The translations under genes were made by a program, and so were the position numbers. Of a stretch of DNA of 64,000 bases, positions 49,501 to 62,852 are shown in pieces (within the stretch, counting starts at the first letter, position 1; each line of letters starts with the position of its first letter). The DNA lies in contig NC_088790.1 in assembly GCF_949628265.1 (NCBI RefSeq), forward strand, positions 7,134,545 through 7,198,544. Direction: 5' to 3'. The notes beneath the pieces were generated by a model. It worked only from the letters and a program-made list of their open reading frames with translations, made no database searches and was not told where the DNA came from. This stretch comes from Cloeon dipterum. Lineage: Eukaryota; Arthropoda; Insecta; Ephemeroptera; Baetidae.

Positions 49501-52500
49501 ACCCTCCGTAACCTTTTGGCAGATCAGGCCGCGCCATCCACGCCTCGTTCCAGACGTGGAAGTTCCAGATGGAGTCGCCAGTGTCCAAAGGGCGCGAATG
49601 GATGTCAAAGTATTTGTCCACAGTGAGCGATGCATTTGAGTCGTGCGCAGACACAAGGTTGGTAACAACACGCGATGGAAGGCCCAAAGCTCTGCAAACT
49701 GCAAAACAAAAACGTATTTTGCTGGATGTTAAATCATTTCAATCTTTGGCAACTAGATCATACACATAACGAGATCTGTCAAACTTTGAAATACCCAGTA
49801 CTTTCTATAAATATCGTTTTTTTTTTACTTTTCCAAATTTTCAAAGTTACTTAAGGAGGGCCGAATACCAAAATTTATCCGCTTAATGTTTTTAAGGTAT
49901 ATTTTAAATATTTTATTGTATTAATGCAGTTTCAAATTTTATAATCAAATTTTCTTATAAATAAAAGCATTCTTTCAGAATAACTGTAACACTCTTTTTT
50001 TGTTACAATAATTAAACAATAAATGAAATTTTCACTGAAAAATCTAATCTAAGCTTTCCAATGAATTATGGAATCGAATATTTCTTACTGGTTGTTGTCA
50101 CTCCGGCAAAAACCCAGCACTGTCCGAATTGCACAGGCTGCTTAGTCGAGTGGTGCTGCTCCAAAATTTTGACCGACCCCGTCCATGCTCCTGGCGCAGT
50201 TCCCGCCGCATAATTTCCGGACCAATTTCCAACCAGGACGCCAGCATCGTCGTTTGAGTTCACCTGATTGCCAGCGTGGAATTTTCATTCAGTTAATAAA
50301 ATGCAAATAGAATGCACCAGGGGGCTAATTAGGTGCGTAATAAGGAAAATGTCTGTATACATTTACGTCCGCCTTTGTTATCTCGGCAAAAGGGTTTTAA
50401 ATTCGAAAGAGAGAGGCAATAAAACAGGCCGTCGCCGACTCTTACGCCGGCCCACCGTAAAAGAGGGGTCGAATGGTGCGGAAATCATAAAAATTTACAT
50501 TTGAGCAGTGTGATTTTTGGTGCCGAAAGGAGTGGCGCCGTCTGGGCCTTAAATTCCCCTTTGCAAACATCAAGGCGCATGGAGAGGCGCTAATTAGGTC
50601 ATTAGTCAAACCACTAAAGCGAGGCAAACGGATATTTTGCAGGCTGTAAATTCTTTATTGCTTTTTGATGTGGCTTCAAGAAACCATTTTATGCTTTTGA
50701 GTACACTTTTTCGTGACAAATCAACTGCTTAATTTGGTCTAATCATTACAAGCTTTATGTTTGTCGGAAAAAAGGCATACATATTTGCATTCACGCATAC
50801 GGCAGAAATTCTCACCAATTTGCTGATAGCTCTAGAGATGGCAATGGGATTTCCCCTGATGGTTGGGTCCAAGTTAGCCCTTTCCAGTACAAACATGGCC
50901 GCCGGAAGCACAGCCTTGTCGAACTGGCCGAAAACCCACTGCCTGCCCACATGGGACTGGTATGTGCCAACCCAGATTTTGCCCACATCTTGTAGCACGT
51001 ACTCGTCCAGCAGAGCTTGCTTCTCCATAAAAGTGGCGTCGTCTGTAAAAACGTGTCCATGTCGCATGGTTGCACAAATGCCTTCGTGCTAAGCAAATCA
51101 TCACCTTTCACCCAGGGGTTGAAGAGTAAATAAATTTGCTCTTTGTGTTCGTAGACCTTGGGGATGGCGCTCGACTCCTCCTTCACGCCCGTCTCCACCT
51201 TCAGCCTCCAAACTCCGATAGGAGCATCCGCGGACGGACGAATCTTATTTTTTAATGTTTATTTTTCATTTTTTAAATTCTAATGAATTAAATTAAATTC
51301 ACCTCCAACTCGGTTTCATTCGAATCCGAGTTTTTGAGCCGTCCATACCAGCGACCATCGTGAACCGGCCAGCACTCCGAGCTGTCGTTCAGGATGCTCA
51401 CCACACCTTGAGTCCCCTTCACTGGGTTCGGATTCTGGCCTACAAAAACAAATTTGAATTTTATATTGAATATGCATCGCCCTTTCATGTGTCAAACAAT
51501 GTTAAACAAGCTGAAGTGAGGTGCACAGTATATATATACTGTATTTCGCAACGTAAATCAATGTGTAGACAACTTGTAATGCTTGTATGCCGAACAGGTT
51601 GCATAACTAACTTTGATAAGGGGCTCTTGTGTGCGACTAGCTTGACTGCGGGGAAATGAACTTGCAATGATGTGCAATTGAGCAAGTATTGAGTAAGCAA
51701 ACTTACGGTTTATCAAGTATAACAAGTTAGATTGCACCGACCTATATCAACATTAATTATAATATAGATTATTTCCAGGCTGGCGTTTGAAAACTGTCTT
51801 TGTCAAGTGCGTTTAGTTTCTAAGTGATTCTACTGCGGATTAGCAGAGCAACTATGCCCCATACCTCCCCACATTCAGAACATAACAAAACATTTTTTGC
51901 TGTGATAACAGAGGGAAATATAAAATCAGTCAATCAGTTCAGTATGCAGCATTTAATAAATCTCGGTTGTTTCATTGTTTTGACTAACAAGTAGATTTTC
52001 AATTATTGTAGTCAAGTCGAGTTTCTGCGTCAACTGAATTTCGAATTTGACAAACTTTCTGAATTTTTTCAAATTTACAATTTTGTCTGATTTAAACCAA
52101 TAAAGAGTTTTTAGACATGATTATTATATAAAAAAATTAAAACTCAAAACAATTAATAATTAAGGATGTGATTCTGGGATAAAATTAAATTTAATACTGT
52201 AAGGTAATGTCATCCTTTCCGTACACACCCAAACTGAAGACTAATCGAAGGGAGTCCTTCTCAAGGTCGAACGGCCTTTGCTCATTGAACTTGATGACGA
52301 CATCAAAGTGCTGACCCCTGCGCAGCACAGGCACCGGTCGGCTAAGACGGACGAGCTCAAAGCGGCGCGTACGGTGCGCGGAGGCGTTCCTCAGCGCCTC
52401 CAGCGACAGCGAGCTGAGCGTCAGCGCATCGCTGACGGCTGGCACTGCTGCGAAAACCACAAAATCGTCATTTACAGCGAATTTGACTGAGTCGCACGCG

Positions 52501-52790
52501 TGGTTCGCCCAATTATCGCTAACAACGAGCCACGAGCAAGCACAAAAGGGTTTGTCGTGTGTTTTTGATCAAAGCATTTCAGCAGATACCCCTGGCGGCT
52601 AATGAGCGTGAAACTGGCGGCGATAATTGCGCGAACAGTGCGTTTGACTGCTTTCTGCTGCTGCTGTATGAGGAGAAAAAGGCTGGCTGCGTTTGATTGC
52701 GCCGTGAGCGTGCATACCGAAAGTGGTCGAGTGCTCAGCAGCCGGTTCCGGGCTCACAGACACCCTGCTCCACGCTGTTTCACCCGGCAT
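46513..52790 (-). CDS. Tg: Protein-glutamine gamma-glutamyltransferase (transglutaminase)
   Basis: Fourteen minus-strand coding exons: 52790-52718, 52447-52229, 51439-51303, 51243-51105, 51042-50816, 50263-50089, 49698-49462, 49237-49069, 48469-48372, 48135-47969, 47629-47506, 47196-47036, 46862-46726, 46663-46513. Phases agree and give about 737 residues. The enzyme forms Ca-dependent Gln-Lys isopeptide bonds (haemolymph clotting, cuticle). Catalytic triad: Cys about 314 in [10 protein letters not shown], His about 371 in [10 protein letters not shown], Asp about 394 in [11 protein letters not shown], with family spacing. The N-terminal domain ([16 protein letters not shown]), YQCGPAS plus SSVNAD, and two C-terminal beta-barrel domains follow. 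The N terminus [12 protein letters not shown] has no Gly2 for myristoylation and no Cys cluster. The exon before 52447 has a CAGCAG acceptor. The 5' UTR exon lies upstream and is unlocated. Confidence 0.95.
47346..47389. repeat. Perfect 11-bp inverted repeat in a transglutaminase intron
   Basis: GCTATGCAACC at 47346-47356 and its exact complement GGTTGCATAGC at 47379-47389 flank a 22-base GC-rich loop. It can form a cruciform or RNA hairpin in the intron 47197-47505. Confidence 0.85.
47878..47915. repeat. Perfect 14-bp inverted repeat with ATGCAAAT ends
   Basis: ATGCAAATCGAGTA (47878-47891) and its exact reverse complement (47902-47915) are separated by 10 bases in the intron 47630-47968 of the transglutaminase gene. 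Both ends carry the octamer ATGCAAAT bound by POU factors in other systems. It may be an element remnant, a hairpin or a paired binding site. Confidence 0.85.
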
Positions 52791-55700
52791 GGCTGCAACA
52801 AACAAATTGCTTTTGCAAAATGCATGCAATTTTACTCCCGTAGCCCTTTGATCCCGCGTTGTTTTGCCCTTTCAATGAAAATGTGCGTTTGAGAGGGAAT
52901 TTCATTGGTCTCGGCACCGTGCGTACGTGCTGGAATGATAAACGAACTACTTTTGCCGAATAACACAGTCAGTATGGTGCTGCCTGTGTGTGTTTGGCCT
53001 TCATTATGATTATACAACGTTGCAAATAATGCTGTGTGCTTGCCCGTTGAATTTGCAAAATGCATGTTCACATTTCTCGACGCAATAAATTTGCTTTTTA
53101 CCTTACACATTGGAATCTAATCAAATCTACAACATGAAAAAAATTATTAAACGTTCCTTTCCTACATAGCAATAGCCAAAAAAATCTACCACAGCTTTCA
53201 AATGCCTAATATGAAAAATCAATTTCATAAAACATGAAAAAAATAATCCTTCCATCTCAACGTAATTTGATTAGGGACAAGTAATTTTCAAATGTATGAG
53301 GTGAAAGAAATTCCTCGAAATGCTATTGAGGAAAAATTACATACAAGTCACAGGCAAAAATAAACGACAAATTTATATTCCCAGCAGGTAATTAAGAAAG
53401 TAAAATCCGGAAAATCAACTGCGTTGATAAATGACAACTTAGGAAATTATGAATGTCATTCTTATTAAAATAAACTTTATTTTCCTTGCATTTATTAGAG
53501 AAGGCAATTTCCAGGAAAAAAATCAATTTGAGAAACTACAAAGTCTAGAAATCATTCCAGTGCTTCATGGATATTAGAAAATTTATATTATTAGTAAATG
53601 CAGAACCGCAGTGAAATGTCCATCGCCACTCTTGCTGGGGCAGGCAATATTTGGGGCCACGCGAATTTTTGCCATCTCAATATTTGGGACAGAACTCCCC
53701 CTGCTGACTTAGCAATAATTCATTGGGCTTGTTTGATGGTGGTGGTCGCGGGTGGATGCTGCGGACGATTCGCTTGGCTTCAGCTCTCTCGTGCACAAGC
53801 GGGTGCTAGATGTTGTTATTTAGATGAGCGTAAATCACAGGGAGACTGCTATGCTGGACGGATCGACGTCTCTATCACGAAGCATAAATAATGCCCTGGA
53901 CGGACCTCGAAGTGGGTGGGTGGGCCGCCGCCGCCTCCACCGCCGCCGCTCTCGTTATTATAAAGCTCGACGCGCGCGGCCGCAATAAAAATTGACACAT
54001 AAAAGTGATATACGACGCCAATAAAAATTTCCCAGCTTAAAAAATAGCGCTCCCAATATCGACGCCTCCCTAACGACGCTTGCAATGAACAAGTATAAAT
54101 TATTTTTATTCCTTTAATTTATAACGCTAGACCCGGTATATTGGAGTGCGCCTTATAATCTGAACGCGATCTTACCTCCACCGTGATGTATGGACCTTTG
54201 CGGGAACCGAGCAAGCGTGCCGCGAAAATTATTAAATTTTCTTACCTTGGGTGAGTTGTTTTCTACAGAGAATCTGCCTGTTAAATAAGTTGGCAGGGCA
54301 AGTTAAACTTGTTTTAAAAGCCACTCTGTTTATGCCCGTTCCTTTGCGGCCTGGGATTTATCTACAATTAAAACCGGCAAACCGCCAAGCTGCGGCATCC
54401 GGCATGTGTAAAATTATCGCAGTTTGCTAGTACGGCTAGTACACATATACTTAAAGGAGGCTAAATATAAGCATTAACTCTTGCACAACAACTCATATGG
54501 ATTACATTTTTTAATCTTTGGAATGATTAGAGCCAATATTTTGATTAAATATAAAACAATAATATGGTTTTATAATCATCATAATTATATAAAAAGGGGT
54601 GATCATATTTTAATTTAAGAATAGATATTTATATCTACTGATTTTACATTGGCTACTCCTACAAGCAAAAAATCAGGCTAAAATGCCGAAAAAAATATAA
54701 AATATAAAGATATAAAATTATTATCAGACACTCTCGTACCACACAACGGCTGTTTCGGCCCCGCAGGCTTCATCGGCATGGTTTTATCTCCAACACCAAA
54801 ATCATTGCCACAATATCACATGCAGAGATTTTTGAATCAGCGATCGTTGAAAACGTTCGCCAACCACCTACACTCCTTCCAGAGTGCAATAACGGAATGA
54901 GAAACAAGCAACGAAATTGACAACTTCGCAACTTGAATCTCCCTAGCGTAATCCTCTTACAACAATTCAACTAGCAAAAAATTTCATCCTTTTCCTATGT
55001 GACCTCTTTAAAGAGTGAAATAATCATATTTTGCAGTTTTTTCGACTAGCCTTCCATGCGTCATTTTTGCTTGTGGGAGGTAGCCATTGTACAATCAGTA
55101 GAATTAAATATTCACCCCAATTTTTTTTTTTTTAATTAAATAAAAATACAATCTTATAATACATCCCTGATATTTATAATAAGAACAGCAGCCTCCACCA
55201 CAGGCCATAATTCACAATTATCAGCGATGCAAATTCTAACTGCATCGCCCCTAGATGAAAAATCATTCGCAAACCACAAATATATAGAGAGCGATATTCA
55301 TAACATTCCGCAGCGCAACCAGGCGCGCCCTGAGCAAACGCATTTCACACACTGCTGAGAAATTTAATTAATATCGCCTTGCCGGGAGCACTTGGGCGGC
55401 ACGCAATCAAATGTAATGGTGGCTGAGGACGCGGAAGGAGAATCGGATCTAATTTCTGCGGATCCGCTCAGCAGGCCCCCGCCGAGGAGTAAATTTCTAT
55501 ATGCGGCCAACCTGCTGCACCGCAAGGCACTAACGGTCGCACGCCTGCACAAGTGGAGCTCCCAAGGAGCGCCTAAAGTCCGCGTGATTTACGCCTTAAA
55601 GAGAAAAAGATCTGGCTGCCGCGGTATATTTTACACAGGCGGCGGTTCGCAGTCACTTTATATACGCCAGATAGCAGGCAGATATGCGCTCTTTTGTGTA

Positions 55701-57325
55701 TAAATAATGCGACACATTCTCTCCTCGTCTTTGCAGCTCTTTCCAAATAGGCCTTGGGTCGTAGATATGGAACCAAGCAATGTTAACAAGTTTAATTTTA
55801 AGATACCTAAATATTCCATCTTTATTTTTTGTAATTCCGGAAATAGGGAAAAATAAATTCATCAAGTTTTTAGATTTACGAGCTCTGAGATAATTTTCCA
55901 AAAACATGAGGTGAACCTGTTTCATCTTATCTTTTCTAAATTCTTAAATGTATTAAAGTTATTTTTTATTTTGGACGAGGTTAACTCTTAATTACTTTTA
56001 GCTGAATTGGTGAGTGAGAAGTACCAGCAACTTCATTGTTTTTATTTGCAAAAAATATGCTCACTTTTTTCATAACTGAACAATCCTTTTGTGCATGCAT
56101 TTACTTTGTGTGGTGGTCCATTACAGTTTAAAATAGAGCACCCTTTGAGGTCTCTTTTAATACCAACAGCGGTCTCTCCGCTATCTCGAGAGCAGCTCGC
56201 TCTTTCTCACGCGGAGCGAAGACTTATTTTCACCCCCGAACATCCCTTTCTCTTTCTGGAGCAGCAGCAGCATCCCTTTCTCTGCTCTCTCGCCGCATCC
56301 ACATGATAATAACCGAAATGATGATATCGTAAACAAACGATAAATTCGGCGTAAAACTTGTTCAGCACATTCACAACAACGAGCGCGACGTAAACAAAAC
56401 AACAAGCAGAACAAAGGCGCGTATATGTATATACCGGAATTCGCGGCACACTGAAATGGAGGGTGCGAGTTATGTTATTGAGTTATTTAGGTTAGTATAA
56501 CTCGGCAGTGCTGGGATGAGGTACCCATATATGTGCCACAGCCGCAACAGCGGTTCCTTTCAAATGTAATCTCCAAGCCAACATGGGACAATAATTTCAA
56601 ACCAAGTTCAACTGGTGAACTCATGTGCAAACAATATACTGTATGATGTCATAATGAACACATGGAGTCATTGGTGTTGGCTTTGAGTAAATTTTAATGC
56701 GAATGAATTGTTACTACAACGAACAGAAACCGTGAAAATATGACGAAAAAGACACAAAGGTACAAATATATTGATCAAAATTACCCACATGCTAATCCCT
56801 GTCTAAAAATTCATGAAATGCTTTAAATGTTTCCTCTGGATTTTTGTTCAAAACTGTGAGCAAAAGTTATTTAGAATATTAATGTCACTCGTTATCCATA
56901 GCTTTCCTTTTATTCGGATGCGTTGTTTTCAAATTGCTGGAATATCACCAACCGCTGTCAAATTGAATCTTGAGTGGGGTGTCTTGCATAATAATGTACG
57001 CAAAGTAAGATGGATAAGTATTTCTGACATTTCTCCAAGCAGAGAATTCCCCTGCATTCAAATAGAGCTAGGGGATAATGAGAACCAAAATGCACAGAAT
57101 CTGCGTTGCATTTTAACAATTCTAGGAATTAACCAGCAAATTGTTGCAGCTTTGGAATTTTTTGGATTGCATCGCACGGTAGCATATTCGCCGCATTTTG
57201 GTTTGAAGTTTGTCACCATATCGAGTCTACAGCAACTGCTCTCGACCCCCTGCGATTATTCATACTGTTTTTAAGTGAATTGTTGCGATTCATTAAAGAC
57301 CAATATCGCTACGCAGAAGATCAGC
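52791..57325. promoter_or_regulatory. Divergent region between transglutaminase and the EGF-module gene
   Basis: Contains the transglutaminase promoter and 5' UTR exon(s); the first coding exon is preceded by an acceptor, so at least one 5' UTR exon lies here. It also holds the promoter of the + strand gene at 57326. A 153-codon plus-strand frame at 56813-57274 stops before that gene and cannot be linked to it. No promoter motif can be named. Confidence 0.45.
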
Positions 57326-59380
57326 ATGTTGATTTGCGTGGAAAGGATCTTCAAGATTCTTTTCATCTTACGTTTAGCACTTTTTGGTATTTATCATCTT
57401 TGAAAAATCTTTCAATACTAAATTTTGAGTGTTTCACAAATATATTGTTTTTCCAGTTAAAGCCGACAAAGAACTTTATTTATTGAAACGTCTTGACACG
57501 AATGAGCTCCGCTGCATTTATCACGGTGAACGTGATGGACTGGCTTGGATTCTTCACCCTGACACAAATCATTCATCATGTAAATTTAACAAAATGCGTG
57601 CATGCAGTTATTAACGATATAATTTTCAATCAAACAGCAGAGCTTCACAGACTGGCACCTTCATCAACATTGGTAAATACTATTTAGCTTTAGTTAAACT
57701 ATTTTATCAAAACTGAGCCGAATATCATTAAATTTGTCCTAACTATGTTTCACTATTTGAGTTGGTGGGTTCTCACGAATTGTTTTTATTTATAACAAAC
57801 AGATCAATGAACCCCCTCAGTTCGACATGACTTACTGGGAAGATAGAGCACAGTATTCTATGGATGATCTGCCTTCTTTTCCCCCATTCTTGGACGGCAG
57901 CTGGAACAGTACGTAAAATTTTTAACTGTACGGTGGTTAATATATAATTTTTTTCTAGATTTACGTCAAATTTACTCAAAGCCAGGACAGTACACAAAAA
58001 TACTTTCTTCGCCATCATGGTTTAAGGAACTGCATTTGTCTGTAATGACTAAAAGTGATGCTCAAATTATGTTCATAAACAGTGGTCATGATTTGTTGGA
58101 AATTACGTTTGATTCGAATAACGCCCATGGATATTTGACAGTTCAGTTTTGCCAAGGTGTGTCAGGTGGCAAGCCCGTGTGCGAACTATTACAAAGCGCC
58201 AAGGTAAAAAAAATACCGCGGTAAATGAAGATAATGAGTTATTTTTTAATTTTCAGACTTTCAACGAAGACGGATATTTGAAAAAGGGCAAAGAATGGGT
58301 GCATTTTAGAATTAGATTAGAAATTATTAACAGCCAGACAATGAAATCTATTGAAATAGCAAACGCGAAAAATGGAGAGGTTCTACTCAACAGCACAAGG
58401 ATGGTTAAATTTCACGAGAGTCATGAAATAACGCTACTTGTAAGGTCTGTAACATCGACCGGGTCTTGGAGATTTCATGAAGGTAGGTTATTTTCTCAAA
58501 AATTTCTGTTCATTTTAACGACATCAGATTAATACTCCCACACGCTATCCTTGTTTGTAATCGTTTTCGTTTTTTATGTTGCTTGCCAATCCTCTATATT
58601 TGTTTATGCAACAATGATGCGGACTTAAACCAAGATCACACAATGAAACGCATTGATCAAGCTGAAAATGAGTAATTAATTATCAAATTTGACTGAATTG
58701 TAACCTTAATCAATTGTGAATTGGCTTGTGCATATTTCCCATCTTTTTAGCATACTCTTGCATCCTTTGTTTCATGATCCAGGTTATTTTTCGTAATTTT
58801 AATAAGACGCACATGGCTAGTCACTTGGGAATTGGAAATGCAAGGAGTCATCTTACTTAAAAATGGGGAGTATTGCAGCAAAAATGGGAAATATTCCCCA
58901 AGGCATCAGACCAATCCTCTTAAGTTCAAAAAATCCATAATGAGTTTCGCTCCGATTCTTTTTGGCAGACCCCAATGAACCCGTACTTCTTCACGGAGGA
59001 AGCGGAGACGAAAATTTTGTGATGCTTAATCTGACTTCCACGCAGAAAGCCCGTCATTGCCTGAAAATCAGTTACTACTTTCGCGAAGGCTTTGGATCTG
59101 CATTTGTTAGAACAAATCACGATACACAACTATTAATGGTGATTTACTTTCAAGAGATGATATGTGTAGACTAAAAATTAATTTTAAATTAGGCAGATGA
59201 TGGAAAATGGATTCAAAAGAACATATATTTTCATTCGATGGAACCTTCCTTGCAAAAATTAATTTTCGAGCTTCCTGATGTGAATGTAAGCCAACACGGA
59301 CACGTGTTTGCAATGCACCGGCAATTTACGAACTGTACACTTCATGAAGGTAACGATATTTTAAGTTTGACATTTTCATG

Positions 59381-59417
<37 letters not shown>

Positions 59418-60276
59418 ATACAATTTTACTCTTTCATTAGTGGTGTACTTAGATTTGAAATTGAAAGACGAACAACCAATCGACTCGACCATTGGTTGCC
59501 AAACTATCTCGTATAAATCCTCTGAACGATTTGCCTCACTCAAGAGCACAGTTTCTCCTGAGGTCTACAATAGTATGATACGAAAAAATAATAATAATAA
59601 ATGATTGAATATCTAAACTATTTCATGCTGTATTTAGAATGTGGCTATTCTTCGACCTTATTTGGAAGATCCTGTAGCATCTCTTGCACTCCGTTTGCGG
59701 GCGGACCCATGTGTGACCAGTTGATCATGTGCGATGGAGACACATGCAAATGCCTTCCTGGAAAACATAACAAAGACACGGCCTGCGAACTGGATACGCG
59801 TAAGTCTTAATTAGGGAAAACTGTTGTGCAACTGGCGGGCTACCACCAGTGCGGATTTCCCCGGCATTCCCATCTTTACAACTGCTCGCACTGGGAAATT
59901 TGAGATCATGCTAGTAAACTGACCGGCTCGATGCCCTCCAGTTGCACAGCAAAAACCTTTTGATTAAATACTTTAACCAAGTGTGTTTATTACTCTAGGA
60001 GATAAAGCAATCAATGAGGCCCCGCTGGAAGAAGAAAAAAGTGGAAATGTAGAATTTTTGAAAGAGTATAACACGATCAAAGAGTTGAGAGAGAAACTGG
60101 ATGAGGATGGCGGTGGTCATAGAAGTTATTGGATCTTTATAATCCTTTGTGCCATTTCTTGGGCCTTGAATTTCATCCTCCTGGCTCTGATATTCCACAA
60201 AAGTCAAGCAAATCAGTACGTGCCCTTGAGAATGACAGATCTAAATGAGGCTGATGATATAAGTTTTGCAGAATGA
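57326..60276 (+). CDS. Type I membrane protein with one EGF/laminin-like module, unrecognised
   Basis: Eleven exons (57326-57386, 57457-57579, 57638-57672, 57803-57908, 57959-58203, 58257-58482, 58969-59138, 59193-59349, 59441-59572, 59638-59799, 59999-60276) join in phase into about 564 residues. A signal peptide fills residues 1-21 (ICVERIFKILFILRLALFV). The ectodomain contains beta-rich stretches (about 109-270: WFKELHLSV, SDAQIMFINSG, EWVHFRIRLE) faintly like the farnesoic-acid-methyltransferase-type (Methyltransf_FA) fold, with N-glycosylation sites. Next is an 8-cysteine EGF/laminin-like module (420-470). One helix (about 516-538, WIFIILCAISWALNFILLAL) and a 26-residue acidic tail with YVPL follow. 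Probably a surface receptor or adhesion protein; no family is certain. AATAAA near 60537. Confidence 0.82.
59382..59414. repeat. (AT)n microsatellite in an intron
   Basis: About 32 bases of alternating AT in the intron 59350-59440 of the EGF-module gene, just before the acceptor tract. Confidence 0.95.
59817..59957. mobile_element. Short foldback (MITE-like) insertion in intron 10
   Basis: The ends are inverted: TGTGCAACTGGCGGG near 59826-59840 and the complement of TGTGCAACTGGAGGG near 59934-59948. Internal inverted pairs (CCAGTGCG with CGCACTGG, GATTTCCC with GGGAAATT) extend the fold. The element makes up most of the 199-base intron 59800-59998. No open frame. A target duplication is not clear. 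Confidence 0.65.
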
Positions 60277-60542
60277 CTACAATTATTTTGGTATAGAATA
60301 CCTAAAACATTGAAATTTAAATCAAAGCAAGAAACAAGTGTTTTTAGAAGTTGACATGTTACGTTAAAGTTACTTTGCTACAGAATAGGTAATATATTAG
60401 TTGCATGTTTGAAATTTGGAGTTTATTTGGTTATTAAACTGTGTTTAAACTGTAAAAAATGTTTTAGGTATTTCTTAAACAAATGATATGCTACACATAA
60501 CCTTGTTCAAGTGTCGGAATGGAAGGAATGTCATAAAATAAA

Positions 60543-62622
60543 AAATGGAAAGGTACTTAATTGGTTTTAATAGAACACTAACCTCTAATGGCTCTAATTT
60601 TACAAAAAAATTGTTATGTGCAAATTCGGCTTTCCGCTTATCAGATTTTCACTAAAGAGAGAGCAATCACGCACTCTCGCAAAGCAATCCGTTTCGCAAA
60701 CTCCTTCAACGAATGTATTCAAGCGTGATAGGGCTCATTTTTCATGTGGCTCTGCAGCAGAAAAGCACGAGATCTGAGGGCAGGCCAGTTGCATCTACAT
60801 AAAACGACGGAGCGAGAGAGTCGTAAAAATGCTCGGCGCACCACGCGCGGAGAGAGCAGAGAGCGAGCAGGAAGCAGGGCCAAGGATTGCGAGGCTGCCT
60901 GGGCTGCGTTGGAGACGATATTAAATTATTACAGCAGCTTTCAAGGGCAGGAATAATAACATTATATATTAAATCATAGAACATCTTTGGCGGCCGTAAA
61001 GAGGAACGGGCGAGCAGGCATTTCACCCTACTACTTATATACGTGCGTATATTCCGGCGCTGCTAAAGGAAGGGACGAGTAGAGAGCGGCAGTTGCAGTA
61101 AAAGAGTTGGTGCATTCCTTATTTGGAGAATGATTTCGCCAGGCACGGACTGACGCTCTCTAATTCTTAAATTCTTAATGGCAAAATATTTATTATTGAA
61201 AATTAAATAAATATAGGAAAAGAGTAAACGCTAAAAGTGCCCTGCAGAACCATAATAAATATTACTTTGAAACTAAAGTGAAAATAAATTAAATTATAAA
61301 AAGTAGGTAATTTTTCATGTTAGGTGACTCTCTGTGGTGAAAATTTGTTATGGTCGTGTTTCTAGGATAGATTTATAATCATTCGAATACAAAAAATTGA
61401 CGGTTTCCTTCTATTGGTGATTGTGAAGAGAAATATTATCTTACTAAGAGGTAAAAGATCTGCCCAAAATTGGTCAAACTTGCCAATTTTTGTTGAACAA
61501 AATTAACTTTCGTACATTTTGTGGCAAGTATGTTAATAAACAGGAGGAACAGGAGTTGAAACCGCAGTTTTATCGAGTTTGTTTGTACAAAGAGCTTAAC
61601 TTTACAAATGGATTTCCTACTTGTTACAATTTTTATCTAAAAAGCGATAACTTCGCTGTATTAATATAAAATTATACAAAATCCTTTAATCCAGATATCT
61701 AGTTGGAAATCAGCATAATTATTTCAATCAAATTAAGCGGCACACAATTTACTGACATACTTTGCTAATTATTCAATGATTTAATTGCCGCATTGATTTA
61801 CGTTTTTGTTGTAATGGTGCCCTGGGAATTATCGGCAGTTGAAAATAAATTCTATTGGCAGTCCGTGCTCGCGACGTGTGCATGAAATAGGGAAAGTGGA
61901 GGTGCCGTTTAACGGGCACACTTAGTCGCTTAATTTATTGCCGAGCAGGTCTTATGGAGACAAACTCCCGTATAAACTTTCCGTGAGCAAGTGGAGAAGA
62001 AGTTAAGTGAGCAGCAAGTGAGGATGATTTTCGGCGAAGAATGTCACACGCAAGACTAGAGCGTCGCCCTCGCCGGCGCTGCCACCGCTTATAAGAATAA
62101 TGAGAAGTTTGTCTCTTTATTAGGAGCGCCAACTTTGGGGCGTCAAAGGTTCTTTAAAGGCGCACGCACCCCCCAATTAGGAACTCCATCCCTCCGGTCG
62201 GCTTTGATAGGTGCTGCTGGCTGGCTGCGAGCTTGAAAAGAACGCGGCCAACTTCTTTCAACCCCGCGCGCGAACGGCCTTCCTGTGTGGGGGAATTTGT
62301 GTTGGCTGCCAAAAGGAAGATGAGGTCAAGGAAATAAATTGGGCCATTTTATAATGATGCCGTTGAATCATGTAGATCCAAAATATTTAATGATATTACA
62401 ATGTTATTTTTACAGACTTTCAACCTTCTTATACTTAAATCAAAAGTCGTACTTTTAATCAATCGCATTAATTAATTACTGAAAGGTTCGAATTTTATAA
62501 TTTAAAAACTTTAACTGTATAAACTAATAGAAGTGTAGAACTATAATAAGTAAAAGGTTCCTTCTAGTTTCATGAAACCATCGATTTTCATAATATTTTT
62601 TTTATTTTCTAAATATAAAATA
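60543..62622. other. Intergenic sequence, no gene recognised
   Basis: Short open frames on both strands, including purine/arginine-rich ones near 60.7-61.0 kb, have no motif or splice support. No tRNA or rRNA was noticed by eye. Confidence 0.5.
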
Positions 62623-62852
62623 AGCATGCGTGATTTGGCTTCACGGGACGAATGTCTAGCGTTTCAATGTAGTCCTCGGTGCGGAGGCAAGTGGCCCTTG
62701 AGTGGGCTGGGTCCCTGTGCGGCCTGGTGCGCCCATGTTATCCGTTCGCGGTGTTATTGGGACCCAGGTTTCAGCATTTCATGCTAGTGCAGTGCGCGCC
62801 CTTCCCGGTCCAAGAGGACAGGGATAAAAACTGCAAAAAAAATAAAATAAAA
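62623..62852 (+). mobile_element. SINE-like retroposon, 5'-shorter copy B
   Basis: Starts AGCATGCGTGATTTGGCTTC and ends GGGATAAAAACTGC followed by an A-rich tail (AAAAAAAATAAAATAAAA). It matches copy A (43845-44040) at nearly every position, apart from a block around 62700-62735 that is missing from copy A. It lacks the structured head of copies A and C, which is typical 5' truncation. Confidence 0.8.

Noticed and set aside
56813-57274. 153-codon plus-strand open frame just upstream of the EGF-module gene
   Set aside because: It ends at a stop before 57326, and the downstream gene has its own ATG and signal peptide. No motif was recognised.
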